Source: Clostridiales bacterium (lineage in GTDB: Bacteria > Bacillota > Clostridia > Christensenellales > Pumilibacteraceae). From it: a stretch of DNA of 64,000 nucleotides. The stretch lies in contig SVHU01000003.1 in assembly GCA_015055625.1 (NCBI GenBank), forward strand, positions 1 through 64,000, in the 5' to 3' direction. The notes beneath the pieces are model-generated. The model ran no database searches and was not told the DNA's origin. It was given only the letters and a program-made list of their open reading frames with translations. Shown one piece after another: positions 28,279-37,063 of this stretch (its first letter is position 1; each line of letters begins with the position of its first letter). The translations under genes and the position numbers were made by a program.

Positions 28279-29040
28279 ATGATTTGTTTAAAAGATAAAG
28301 TTGTAATCATTACAGGCGGTGGTCGAGGCATTGGCTTCGGTCTTTCCACTGCTTTTGCAAAGTCGGGCGCTAAGCTTGTTATTACCGGCAGAACGGAATC
28401 CACTCTTTTGAAAGCTAAAGAAGAGCTCGAAAGCGCGTACGGTACAGAAGTTTTACCCGTTGTAGCGGACGGCGCGGACGAGGGCGCTATCAAGAACGTT
28501 ATTGCTAAAACTGTTGAAAAGTTTGGTAAAATCGACGCTGTTATCAATAACGCGCAAGCATCTAGCTCGGGCAAAATGCTTATTGACCACACTAAGGAAG
28601 ATATCGACCTTGCTATCTACTCTGGCATTTACGCTACCTTCTTTTACATGCGCGAAGCTTTCCCCTACCTTAAGGAAACTAAGGGTTGCGTAATCAACTT
28701 CGCATCGGGCGCAGGCTTGTTTGGACGTATCGCTCAATCGTCCTACGCTGCAGCTAAGGAAGGCATTAGAGGACTTTCTCGTGTTGCTGCAACCGAATGG
28801 GCGCCGGACGGAGTCAGAGTAAACGTTATTTGTCCGCTTGCTATGACCGAGGGCTTGAAGAAATTCAAGGAAGAATATCCCGAAAGATACGAACAAACCA
28901 TCAAGGGCGTTCCTATGGGAAGATTTGCCGATCCTGAAAAAGACGTTGGCGCAGTTTGCACCTTCCTTTGCTCGGACGACGCGTCCTTTATCACGGGCGA
29001 AACCATTACCCTTCAAGGCGGTAGCGGACTCAGACCGTAA
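28279..29040 (+). CDS. SDR-family oxidoreductase
   Basis: 253 residues, the classical SDR length. Nucleotide-binding TGGGRGIG at 12-19, NNA at 90-92, catalytic Ser near 143, Tyr156 and Lys160 (SSYAAAK). The C-terminal 'FLCSDDASFITGETITLQGG' is typical of FabG-like dehydrogenases. Arg38 after the second strand (ITGRTE) suggests NADP(H) preference. Substrate unknown; it is a single gene with its own promoter and terminator. Confidence 0.88.
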   Translation: MICLKDKVVIITGGGRGIGFGLSTAFAKSGAKLVITGRTESTLLKAKEELESAYGTEVLPVVADGADEGAIKNVIAKTVEKFGKIDAVINNAQASSSGKMLIDHTKEDIDLAIYSGIYATFFYMREAFPYLKETKGCVINFASGAGLFGRIAQSSYAAAKEGIRGLSRVAATEWAPDGVRVNVICPLAMTEGLKKFKEEYPERYEQTIKGVPMGRFADPEKDVGAVCTFLCSDDASFITGETITLQGGSGLRP

Positions 29041-29133
29041 AACTTAAAAAACAGTACTATAAAACTAAAAGCAAGCCAACTATTTTACGCAAAAATACAT
29101 CTTTTAAGAGTTTGCTAGACTAAAAAAACAAGT

Positions 29134-29177
29134 AAAAAATTCCTTCCATTTCCCAAAGGATTTGGAAGGAATTTTTT
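29134..29177. terminator. Bidirectional terminator
   Basis: AAAAAATTCCTTCC and GGAAGGAATTTTTT arms between two convergent genes. Confidence 0.9.
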
Positions 29178-29192
29178 GTATGTAATTTTATA

Positions 29193-32100
29193 TTATTGAT
29201 TTACAACCTTTCCTGCCTCGATTTCACCAATGTTTTGGGTTGAGGAAGTGGTCATATTTGTAATAGTATTATTATTGCAAGTTCCATTGCAGTTATAATT
29301 TCCTACAACTTTACCAATAACGTACTTATCCTTACCACCAGCAAATACTCCACCGCCGATTCCGTCCACGGTACAATCAATTAACGTATTACCTGTTACG
29401 TCACCAGTATTTGTACCAGAAGCACAAATATAACCGATCAAACCACCAAGCTTATAACCACCTTTAACTGTAACGTTATTAAGTTCGCAGTTCAAAATCT
29501 TAGTATAACCGTATCCTATTACACCACCGGTATATTTTCCACCCGTTACGGAAGATTTAGTAATAGTAATATTTTCTACCACACTGTTGCAAGAACCAGA
29601 AAGTATACCTGCGGTAGAATTTCCAACATTGCTTCCTGTTACGTGAATATTATCGAGCTTCAAATTTTTAACGCTACTCTTGTTTGCAATAAACAATCCT
29701 GCTTCGTTTTCGGTAGTAGAATCAGTCTTGATTACAGCGTTCTTAATTGTGTATCCGTGACCGTCAAACACACTTCTTTGTCCAAGATCGATAGGAGCAA
29801 TTTCGGCGCCTTCAAAATCAATATCGGTCATAAGTTCAACAGTCCAACCCCAATGATAATAATAGTCGGTACCAGCTCCGCCGTTTTGAGTAGCATAATT
29901 GCTATACGCAGAACCCGCGCCGTTACTGAAAAGGCTTACCCAATCTTCTTTTAATTTTCCAAGATTAAGGAGCGCTTCCTTGCTTTCAACAAGTATAGTT
30001 CCAGTATTACCTCCAGTCTGAAGAACCTTTAACTCATAAACCTCTCTACCAACCTTGTAGTCAGTTGCAGTATTATTCTTAACGATAGTCTTTCCAGAAA
30101 CGTTGTTAGAAACGTATAAAGAAGCAGTATTGTCAGAGGTAATAATTGTAACGTTCTTTACTTCGTTGTTTACAACTTCAATAACCGCTCCGCCAATATT
30201 AGACGAGTTGGGCTGAGAGATAAGTCCTGATGCAATAGTAGGAGCAACAATTGTAACGTTCTCAACGGTATTACCAGCAATTACCTTGTTAACAGTGGAA
30301 GATTTACCATCATTGGAAAGATATCCAACAAGTCCGCCTGCTTCCTTTGCTCCGCCCTCAGGAATAGTAACCTTACTGTTCTTTACGGTAGAATTGTTAA
30401 CAGATCCGTTACCCCAACCAAAAACACCGCCTACGTATTTGTTACCGATTACAGTAGCATTATTGATTGTAACGTTCTCAATTACACCCTGTGTGCTTAA
30501 ACCAGCCAAAACACCAACGCTATTATTTCCCTTTACGTAAGCTCCATCAATATTAAGATCGCGAACGTACGTAACTCCGATATCGTTGCATCTAATATCT
30601 GCAAAAAGTCCTGCGTTATTTTCTGTTGTATCAACCTTAAGATTGCTGATAGTATGATTGTTGCCTTCAAAAGCTACAAAGTTGCTAAGAAGAATGGGAG
30701 TCCAAGCGTGATTTTTCAAATCCACGTCAGTATTTAATTCAATAGTATACTGCCACTTAGAGCCATAGTTGTTATAAAATTCAGAATCATTTACTAAAGT
30801 ATTAAGATATGCAAAAGCGGGAATACTGTTGATTGAAATTGTCTTTGCGGTAGTATCTACAACAAGAGATTCTGGCTTGCTTGCAGGAACATTTCCATTC
30901 CAAGCAAAACTAATTACGTTATTCTCGTTAATCAACGTTCCGCCATTTAAGTCGGTTACCTTAATATAGTCTTGATCTTCACCATAGTAGTTGTTAATAA
31001 CGTTATCCTTAACAACAACGTTAGCAGAGCCTGCGCCTGCCATTCTTACAAAACGCTCGTTTATTCCGTCGGCAGTATTGCCTGTAATGGTTACGTTGCC
31101 ACTATAAGACTTGCCATTGTTACAAGCAAGTAATATTGCATGCTGTGCTGTATTTTTAATCGTATTGCCTGTAATGGTTACGTTCTCAGCTTCACGAAGC
31201 TCGCTAAGTCTTGCTATTCCGCTAACAGTATTATCCGTGATAGTAATATTCTTAGCGCCTGTTTCAAATGTCGAATTGCCTACTTTGGATCCATAGAAGT
31301 ACACGAGATTCATCTTGTCATTGTCGCCAATCAACTTACAATTTTTAACGGTAAGTCCATCCACGTTGATATAAGAAAGATCAAAGAATATCGGCGAAAC
31401 ATAACTATGCGGAGCGTTCGTGTAAGTATCAGCAAACTCAACAGAATCAATTACAAGATTGTTTATATCAACCACGTAACCGGTGCTTCCCTCAATATAT
31501 CCCGAAACAACTTCGATAGCTTCAATGGTTGCGCCAGGAGCGCCTACGATAGTAAGATTTTCAACCTTACGAAGCATTTCATTGTTATAAACAAGATAGT
31601 CACAATCCTTAACCGTGTTTTCCTCGCCGTCAACGGGGCGGATTTGCAACGTTCCATAGTTTACATTAGGAGCAAGTCTAATCGTCGTATAAGGCTCTGC
31701 TGCATCAAGAGCTGCTTGAGCTTCGGAGGCATTCGTTACGATAATAGCATTCTTGTCATAATCATTACCAAAGCTATCATTCTCCGCTTCTAACTGTGTT
31801 GCAAACAAGTCAAGTCCAAGATTGATGGTAGGAACAGGCGCGCCCTTCTTTGCGTTTGCCTTGTTATCTACCGTTGTAGGCATATATACTACCATTGTTA
31901 CAATCTTTTCTTCTTTTGAATTAAGCTGAATAACATCGGAATTATAAGCCGTGTTAAGAGCAGTTGCTGTTGCGTCTACTGCAGAAATTGCCTCGCTACG
32001 AGTATACGTCTGCGCTCCGTCTACTATTCCATACTTAATAAATTCGGAAAGCTTGAAAGCTTCTTCGTTTACATTTGTAGAGCCAACTTCGCTTACTACG

Positions 32101-32417
32101 TACACACCAAGCTGATACTTAAGAGCAAGACTGCCTTCGTTTGCAACCTTAAGCTTGATAACTTCAGTGTGTCCAGGCTCCCAAAGCGCATCTTCCATAA
32201 ACACGTTGGTGTCGCCGGTAACTTTAGCCCAATCAGTCATTCCTTCTTTCTGATAATAAAGTTCGATATCAAGGTTACCTGCCTTGATTACGTTGTTAGA
32301 ACTTGTAACGCTGTCGGTAAACCAAGCAAACGTTGTTCCAGCAAACATCGAAAGGCATACAACCATAGAAAGAATTGCCATGATTAAAGCTCTTTTAAAG
32401 CTTCTTTTCTTTGCCAT
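29193..32417 (-). CDS. SipW-dependent TasA-like protein fused to a beta-helix/GLUG region
   Basis: 1,074 residues. The N-terminus is a SipW-type signal (residues 1-31, ending MFAGTTFA|WFTDSVTSS), followed by a TasA/camelysin-like domain (about 32-225, 'NVIKAGNLDIELYYQ', 'ALKYQLGVYV'). TasA is a biofilm amyloid-like fibre protein. Residues 235-530 form a right-handed parallel beta-helix (NITITDNTVSGI, NVTITGNTIKNT). From about 560 to the end there are repeated GLUG-like modules (NNAGLFADI, NSVGVLAGLS, KYVGGVFGWG, KLGGLIGYI). No catalytic residues are evident, so a surface fibre or glycan-binding protein is likely. No sipW gene lies in this window. AGGAGG lies 9 bases before the ATG. Confidence 0.85.
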   Translation of the reverse strand: MAKKRSFKRALIMAILSMVVCLSMFAGTTFAWFTDSVTSSNNVIKAGNLDIELYYQKEGMTDWAKVTGDTNVFMEDALWEPGHTEVIKLKVANEGSLALKYQLGVYVVSEVGSTNVNEEAFKLSEFIKYGIVDGAQTYTRSEAISAVDATATALNTAYNSDVIQLNSKEEKIVTMVVYMPTTVDNKANAKKGAPVPTINLGLDLFATQLEAENDSFGNDYDKNAIIVTNASEAQAALDAAEPYTTIRLAPNVNYGTLQIRPVDGEENTVKDCDYLVYNNEMLRKVENLTIVGAPGATIEAIEVVSGYIEGSTGYVVDINNLVIDSVEFADTYTNAPHSYVSPIFFDLSYINVDGLTVKNCKLIGDNDKMNLVYFYGSKVGNSTFETGAKNITITDNTVSGIARLSELREAENVTITGNTIKNTAQHAILLACNNGKSYSGNVTITGNTADGINERFVRMAGAGSANVVVKDNVINNYYGEDQDYIKVTDLNGGTLINENNVISFAWNGNVPASKPESLVVDTTAKTISINSIPAFAYLNTLVNDSEFYNNYGSKWQYTIELNTDVDLKNHAWTPILLSNFVAFEGNNHTISNLKVDTTENNAGLFADIRCNDIGVTYVRDLNIDGAYVKGNNSVGVLAGLSTQGVIENVTINNATVIGNKYVGGVFGWGNGSVNNSTVKNSKVTIPEGGAKEAGGLVGYLSNDGKSSTVNKVIAGNTVENVTIVAPTIASGLISQPNSSNIGGAVIEVVNNEVKNVTIITSDNTASLYVSNNVSGKTIVKNNTATDYKVGREVYELKVLQTGGNTGTILVESKEALLNLGKLKEDWVSLFSNGAGSAYSNYATQNGGAGTDYYYHWGWTVELMTDIDFEGAEIAPIDLGQRSVFDGHGYTIKNAVIKTDSTTENEAGLFIANKSSVKNLKLDNIHVTGSNVGNSTAGILSGSCNSVVENITITKSSVTGGKYTGGVIGYGYTKILNCELNNVTVKGGYKLGGLIGYICASGTNTGDVTGNTLIDCTVDGIGGGVFAGGKDKYVIGKVVGNYNCNGTCNNNTITNMTTSSTQNIGEIEAGKVVNQ

Positions 32418-32474
32418 TTCATTATCCTCCTATAAATACAATTATATTTTCCTTGTATATAAATACATATTCTA

Positions 32475-32504
32475 ATTATAATACTCGCCACTGCACGTTG
32501 TCAA
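32475..32504 (-). promoter_or_regulatory. Sigma-A promoter of the TasA-like gene
   Basis: On the minus strand TTGACA (32499-32504) and TATAAT (32475-32480), spacing 18. Confidence 0.75.
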
Positions 32505-32601
32505 GCTTTTTTTAAAAATTTGTATACTTATTTATTATTTATATATCAACAAGCAATCCCATATATATTTTCCCTTAAATTTTATATAATAAAATTACAC
32601 G

Positions 32602-32644
32602 TTAGGCATTACCTAATTGTCAAGCGTTTTTAGGTTATACCTAA
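32602..32644 (+). promoter_or_regulatory. Twin operators over the XRE repressor promoter
   Basis: Two 15-bp inverted repeats of the form TTAGG-N5-CCTAA at 32602-32616 and 32630-32644, centres 28 bp apart (nearly three helical turns). A -35-like TTGTCA (32617-32622) lies between them and -10-like TATAAT words (32645-32655) follow directly, so binding would block transcription of the XRE gene. Confidence 0.7.
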
Positions 32645-32656
32645 TATAATATAATT

Positions 32657-32875
32657 ATGGAAAATTCATTAGACGTAAAAATTTCAGAAAATATAAAGCG
32701 AGAGATAGAACAATCGGGCAAAAGCAAATCAGAAATTGCAAAAGCTATCGGAGTATCCAAACCAACCGTTTCGCAGTATGTATCGGGGCGTATTCAGCCA
32801 TCGTTATCTACACTATCCAAACTTTGTAATTTTCTAAATATTTCCGCCGACGAAATTCTGGAGATTCAACCATAA
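32657..32875 (+). CDS. Small XRE-family DNA-binding protein
   Basis: 72 residues, almost entirely one helix-turn-helix domain (IEQSGKSKSEIAKAIGVSKPTVSQYVSGRIQPSLSTLSKLC), similar in build to a phage-type repressor. No ribosome binding site is visible: -10-like TATAAT words run right up to the ATG, so translation may be leaderless. The twin palindromes over its promoter suggest autoregulation. Confidence 0.85.
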   Translation: MENSLDVKISENIKREIEQSGKSKSEIAKAIGVSKPTVSQYVSGRIQPSLSTLSKLCNFLNISADEILEIQP

Positions 32876-32878
32876 TAT

Positions 32879-32914
32879 AAAAAGCCACACTTTTAATTTA
32901 AGCGTGGCTTTTTT
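32879..32914. terminator. Terminator between convergent genes
   Basis: AAAAGCCACAC and G(C)GTGGCTTTTTT arms just after the XRE stop, close to the stop of the esterase gene on the other strand. Confidence 0.85.
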
Positions 32915-32918
32915 GTTT

Positions 32919-33590
32919 TTAGAAGTATTCGGAGCAAACGTCTGGGATTGGAGTAAAATCGGTACGGCGCTGAGCTAGTAGCCATTCGATAAGGTCGGTG
33001 CTACTATACGCATAGTTAATACCGTCGTTATGACCGTGCTCATCTAGCACAAGGAACTTGACAAGCGAACTATGCTTATTCAGCTCGTTTACCATAAGCT
33101 CGCTACACTCAATCGGTACGGACGTATCCTTTTTGCCGTGCACAACGTAAACGGGCGTGTTACGCAAATTTCTTGCGCGCCACGACATTCCGCCACCTGC
33201 GATAGGTCCGATAGCCGAGAAGAAATTGGGGTAAGCAAGTCCCATCATCCAAGTTCCGTATCCGCCCATACTGGAGCCCGTTATACAAATACGGTCGCGT
33301 TTTATCTCAAACTCGTTTGCAATCTTGTCAATAAGTGTTTTAAGCATAACGGTAACGTTATCCCAAACATACTCTTTTGGGCACTGCGGACACAGTATAA
33401 CGGCAGGAAATTCTCTACCCTCGTGTACAAGTTTGGGGATAGCGTGTCTTGTTAAATGCGACAAAACGCCTCCGCGCTCGCCTGCTCCGTGAAGGTACAC
33501 AAGCAGTGGCAAATCCTTGTAAGAGTCGGGATAAAATACCATATAATTCATTTCATTTTCGCTTTTAGCAAAATATTGTTTTTCGTTCAT
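32919..33590 (-). CDS. Alpha/beta-hydrolase, dienelactone/PHB-depolymerase-like esterase
   Basis: 223 residues from the ATG at 33590, chosen because AAAGGAGC precedes it. Features: oxyanion-hole HGAGERGG, nucleophile elbow GSSMGG, acid in VHGKKDTSVP, and His in EHGHND. These match the LpqC/PHB-depolymerase or feruloyl-esterase-like branch. No signal peptide, so cytoplasmic. Substrate unknown, probably acylated sugars or oligosaccharides. Confidence 0.82.
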   Translation of the reverse strand: MNEKQYFAKSENEMNYMVFYPDSYKDLPLLVYLHGAGERGGVLSHLTRHAIPKLVHEGREFPAVILCPQCPKEYVWDNVTVMLKTLIDKIANEFEIKRDRICITGSSMGGYGTWMMGLAYPNFFSAIGPIAGGGMSWRARNLRNTPVYVVHGKKDTSVPIECSELMVNELNKHSSLVKFLVLDEHGHNDGINYAYSSTDLIEWLLAQRRTDFTPIPDVCSEYF

Positions 33591-33774
33591 AATAAGCTCC
33601 TTTAATACTTTTTTTAGTATATCACTTTTATAAAAAAAGCGCAATAGTATTTGCAAAATTAGCTTAGCTTATTTTTGATAAACGCGCTCAAATTTTAATG
33701 CAAAGCCAATATCCTATTGACACGACTAGCTTTTGATGTTATAATTTCTACATACCAACTTTTAAGGAAACGTT

Positions 33775-34701
33775 ATGGAATACTATATAGGCTTTGACAT
33801 AGGCGGAACAAAATGCGCGGTATCGCTTGGCGAGATGGACGGAAGTTCGCTTAAAATACTGCATCGTGAGGAAGTTAAAACGCAAGACTCTCCTCTCTCT
33901 ACGCTTGCCCTTCTTTCGCCACACGTCAGCGATTGGAAAGAAAAATACGCCGTACAAAAGGCGGGAATTTCGTGCGGAGGCCCGCTTGATTCTAAGCGCG
34001 GAATTATCGTTTGTCCGCCCAATCTTGCAAAGGGTTGGCACGGTTTTGAAATCGTGGATTATATCGCAAAAAATTTTGGACTTAAGTCAAAACTTGAAAA
34101 CGACGCCAACGCTTGCGCTGTTGCCGAATGGTTGTTTGGCGCAGGTCAAGGCTGTCAGAATATGATATTTATGACTTTTGGAACAGGGCTTGGCGCAGGA
34201 CTAATACTAGACGGCAAGCTATACTCTGGAACTAACGGCAACGCCGGCGAGATAGGACACATAAGGCTTGCAAAAGACGGACCTGTTGGCTTTAATAAAG
34301 CAGGGTCTGCAGAGGGATTTTGTAGCGGAAACGGCATTAAAAATCTTGCTTTTATCAGAGCGAAAGAGCGCGGTATAAACATTGACGAAAGCACCACCGC
34401 CAAAACAGTTTTTGAAAAGGCGCGCGCGGGCGATGTGTTTTTCTTGTCCATAGTAAAAGAAAGCGCTCAGCAGTTTGGCAACGTTTTGAGCATACTAATT
34501 GACCTGTTTAACCCCGAAGTAATAGTTGCAGGCGGTGTGTTTATGCGCAACTACGATCTTTTTATGCCTCTGCTTTTACCCATTGTAGAGCGCGAAAGTA
34601 TTGACCAGTCCAGAGCAGTTTGTTCTATCTTACCTGCAAAAATCGGCGAGAACGTGGGCGACTACGCGTCGATCGCCATAGCAAAAACCATCGAGGAGTA
34701 A
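33775..34701 (+). CDS. ROK-family sugar kinase
   Basis: 308 residues. ATP-binding DIGGTKCA at 8-15, catalytic Asp in END(A) near 108 (KLENDANACAVAEW), phosphate-2 FGTGLGAG, and the AGEIGH motif. After GEIGH the usual Cys-rich zinc motif (CxCGxxGCxE) is replaced by GFCSGNGI, so the zinc site is reduced. ROK kinases phosphorylate glucose, ManNAc or similar sugars. It sits 6 bases upstream of a GmhA-like isomerase gene, suggesting a shared sugar-phosphate pathway. AAGGAAA precedes the ATG. Confidence 0.88.
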   Translation: MEYYIGFDIGGTKCAVSLGEMDGSSLKILHREEVKTQDSPLSTLALLSPHVSDWKEKYAVQKAGISCGGPLDSKRGIIVCPPNLAKGWHGFEIVDYIAKNFGLKSKLENDANACAVAEWLFGAGQGCQNMIFMTFGTGLGAGLILDGKLYSGTNGNAGEIGHIRLAKDGPVGFNKAGSAEGFCSGNGIKNLAFIRAKERGINIDESTTAKTVFEKARAGDVFFLSIVKESAQQFGNVLSILIDLFNPEVIVAGGVFMRNYDLFMPLLLPIVERESIDQSRAVCSILPAKIGENVGDYASIAIAKTIEE

Positions 34702-34707
34702 AACGTT

Positions 34708-35346
34708 ATGAAAACACTTACGCAAGAAATTTTTAACGAGCTTTTTATTAGATACCCACAGCTTGTAGTTTGCAAAAACGATATAGAAAAGGCATACAAT
34801 CTTCTTTATTCCACCTACGAAAAAAAGGGCAAAGTACTATGCTGTGGAAACGGCGGTAGCGCGTCGGACAGCGAGCATATCGTAGGCGAACTGCTAAAAT
34901 CCTTTAAGATGAAGAGAAGCGTAGATCAAAGCTTCGCTCTTAATCTTGCTCTTTATGAGGGCGGAAAAGAGCTGGTGGAAGAATTGGAAGGCGCGCTTCC
35001 TGCAATTTCGCTTGTTTCGCAAACGAGCATAATCTCGGCGTTCGCTAACGACAGAGCTTGGGAAACCACCTTTGCTCAGCAAGTTTACGGACTTGGTAAA
35101 AAAGACGACTGTCTTATCTCTCTATCCACGTCCGGAAACTCTAAAAACTGCGTTTACGCTACTATGGTAGCAAAAGCAAAGTTTATGAACACGATTGCTT
35201 TTACGGGCGCAAAAGACAGCAAGCTGAAAGATATTTGCGACGTTACTATCGCCGTTCCCGAAACTGAAACGTTCAAAGTTCAAGAGCTACACCTTCCTGT
35301 ATATCATTGCCTGTGCGCAATGCTCGAAAGCGAGTTTTTTGCCTAA
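34708..35346 (+). CDS. GmhA-like SIS-domain phosphosugar isomerase
   Basis: 212 residues. SIS domain with CCGNGGSASDSEHIVGEL near 47-64 and SLSTSGNSKNC near 135, and the final helix EXQELHLPVYHCLCAMLE containing the family Glu/His. GmhA converts sedoheptulose 7-phosphate to heptose 7-phosphate; Firmicute members serve S-layer or polysaccharide heptose synthesis, but other substrates are possible. Co-transcribed with the ROK kinase, with GAGGAG at its start. Confidence 0.82.
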   Translation: MKTLTQEIFNELFIRYPQLVVCKNDIEKAYNLLYSTYEKKGKVLCCGNGGSASDSEHIVGELLKSFKMKRSVDQSFALNLALYEGGKELVEELEGALPAISLVSQTSIISAFANDRAWETTFAQQVYGLGKKDDCLISLSTSGNSKNCVYATMVAKAKFMNTIAFTGAKDSKLKDICDVTIAVPETETFKVQELHLPVYHCLCAMLESEFFA

Positions 35347-35374
35347 AATCTCGCATACGTTATTCATTTTTAGT

Positions 35375-35417
35375 AAAAACAACTACCTCTTAACGTTAGA
35401 CGGTAGTCGTTTTTTAC
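35375..35417. terminator. Bidirectional terminator
   Basis: AAAAACAACTACC and GGTAGTCGTTTTTT arms (one mismatch), between convergent genes. Confidence 0.8.
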
Positions 35418-35425
35418 AGTGTATT

Positions 35426-35956
35426 TTACGCGACGAGTTTCGCTTTTTTTAGCGCTAGCATAACCGCGGGAATTAGAATAAGTTGAAGGGCAATTCCCGG
35501 AAGCGAGTGGACGAACACTACGCTTACGTAAGTGTAAAAAGCAAGCGTTTTACCCACAAACTGAAGCAGTATAACTTCCGCAATAATCCTTATTACTCTT
35601 CCTGCAAGCATAGATACTAGCATTGCTACGTATATGGAAAGAATGGATTTCTTCTTGGAATAGCCGTACAAAAGCCCAACGACCGCTCCGTATACGGACA
35701 TTTCAAAAGCAATCGCTATAGCCGTAGGGTACATTACGGGAACGGAAAATAGTAGCGATCTAAAAAGGGGTAATATAAATCCTACGACCGCTCCGTATCT
35801 CCAGTCGCAAATCATTCCACACAAGAACACGGGAATATGCATCGGCAACAAAACCTGCCCTATCGCAGGAATTTGACCCGTTATCATAGGTAATACGAAT
35901 CCTATCGCCAAAAACAAGGCGGATAATATTAATTTTTTGGTATTGCTCTTATTCAT
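35426..35956 (-). CDS. ECF-transporter S component (substrate-binding membrane subunit)
   Basis: 176 residues, five to six transmembrane helices. The pattern 'FLAIGFVLPMIT … LLPMHIPVFLCGMICDWRYGAVVGFILPLFRSLLF … YPTAIAIAFEMSVYG' is typical of S components of energy-coupling-factor vitamin importers. The substrate cannot be read from sequence. The shared ATPase/T module is not in this window. GAGAGGT precedes the ATG. I inspected 35957-36050 upstream and see no recognisable riboswitch. Confidence 0.8.
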   Translation of the reverse strand: MNKSNTKKLILSALFLAIGFVLPMITGQIPAIGQVLLPMHIPVFLCGMICDWRYGAVVGFILPLFRSLLFSVPVMYPTAIAIAFEMSVYGAVVGLLYGYSKKKSILSIYVAMLVSMLAGRVIRIIAEVILLQFVGKTLAFYTYVSVVFVHSLPGIALQLILIPAVMLALKKAKLVA

Positions 35957-36051
35957 ACCTACCTCTCTTTGTTTGGATTAGTCTACTTGATTTTCGCCTT
36001 TTACCATTGTTGATATTGTGGGGCAAAAACTATACGTTGTTTATTTTTGCT

Positions 36052-36165
36052 TTAGTGGTTTAACCTAAATTGTGTGGGGGTTTTCCCTGTTTTTAGTCTA
36101 AATATTTTTCTAAAAGCATCCGTATCGGTATAAGATACTGCGAGCGCAACTTCAAACGACCTCAT
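36052..36165 (-). pseudogene. C-terminal remnant of an AraC regulator
   Basis: A 37-codon frame reading MRSFEVALAVSYTDTDAFRK then IFRLKTGKTPTQFRLNH and a stop. This is the second helix-turn-helix and tail of an AraC-family protein. All upstream parts are missing; a stop lies in frame 5' of it. Confidence 0.8.
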
Positions 36166-36175
36166 CGCTTACGTT

Positions 36176-36307
36176 TTCTACGCCTACTCAACCTCAATTT
36201 TAGTAAAAGTGGGCAAAATTTTAGGTAAAAACGTAACGACATACGTTACCTTACCAAGTGGATACAAAACCACGTTAAATGGTGGAAATTATATGTTTTC
36301 AAAATAA
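36176..36307 (+). pseudogene. Short coding remnant, family unknown
   Basis: A 43-codon frame (FYAYSTSILVKVGKILGKNV … LPSGYKTTLNGGNYMFSK, stop) with coding-like composition but no start codon. It probably is the end of a lost gene. Confidence 0.35.
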
Positions 36308-36330
36308 TATTTTATAATAAGGAGAAAAAT

Positions 36331-36840
36331 ATGGAGTATTACTCCGCTCTTTTGCCCACCGCAAGAGCCAATAACGTTAAAATCGGCGTAGAGAATATGT
36401 TCCAAAACGATCCTATCCGAAAGACCATTGTTCACGATACTTGTTCTAGACTTTGCGAGTTTATCAAGTATATCGATACGCTAAACGACGAGTACGCGGT
36501 GGCGTGTTTGGATATTGGACATATCGCGCTTTTATATCAACAAGACCAGCCTTGGGATTTTATTAAGGGGCTTGGGCATGATAGATTAAAGGCATTGCAC
36601 GTGCACGACAATTCCTTGCTTACCGACCAGCATCAAATACCGTTTCAAGGTAAAATCGATTGGCTAAAGGTAACAAAGGCGCTTGGCGAAATCAACTACG
36701 ACGGATATTTTACCTACGAAACTTTGGGACATATCAACGCTTGCCCGGACGATTTCGTACCCATTCATATCAAATATATGGCGGATATCGCTAAATATCT
36801 AGGCTCACTTGTGGATAAGGCTCGCCCTCAAAACAACTAA
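36331..36840 (+). pseudogene. 5'-truncated copy of the sugar-phosphate isomerase gene
   Basis: 169 codons almost identical (only about 7 differences) to the last 57% of the 298-residue TIM-barrel isomerase at 56766-57662. Homology starts at GAGAAAAATATGGAG (about 36321). An internal Met codon now follows AAGGAGAAAAAT, whereas the parent reads TTTTGAGAAAAAT, so the junction created a ribosome binding site. It retains GVENMF, CLDIGH, HVHDN and YETLGH metal/active-site motifs but lacks the first three beta/alpha units, so it is probably inactive. It still has an intact frame and may be translated. Confidence 0.8.
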
Positions 36841-36907
36841 AAAGAACACAATGCCCTTACAAAAAGACTTTTGGGTGTCAAAACAAACAAGTTGAATAGT
36901 TAAACGC

Positions 36908-37035
36908 GGGATAGCGGTGGTGCTCCTTTGTGACACTTCGTGTCGCGAACGAAAATTGCTTTGCAATTATTCGTTCAGTATCCCAAACTCTCTTCGAATA
37001 AAGGAACTGTCGTAATGATAGTTCCTTTATTTTGG
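36908..37035 (+). ncRNA. Structured repeat, copy A
   Basis: Outer stem GGGATA (36908-36913) / TATCCC (36979-36984) encloses a hairpin GACAC-TTC-GTGTC (36932-36944) and a long hairpin GAACGAAAATTGC / GCAATTATTCGTTC (36947-36976). The first internal hairpin of the other copies is weak here. A terminator-like hairpin (GGAACT / AGTTCC, about 36998-37030) follows, then TTTATTTTGGC. Strand is a guess, because the terminator has A/T runs on both sides. See copies at 39925 and 51377. Confidence 0.5.
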
Positions 37036-37063
37036 CAAAGCGTGTGTGAAACGCAAAACTACA

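Noticed and set aside
35957-36050. Riboswitch upstream of the ECF S component
   Set aside because: I looked for TPP, FMN, THF, cobalamin and preQ1 core motifs and saw none; a covariance-model scan would be decisive.
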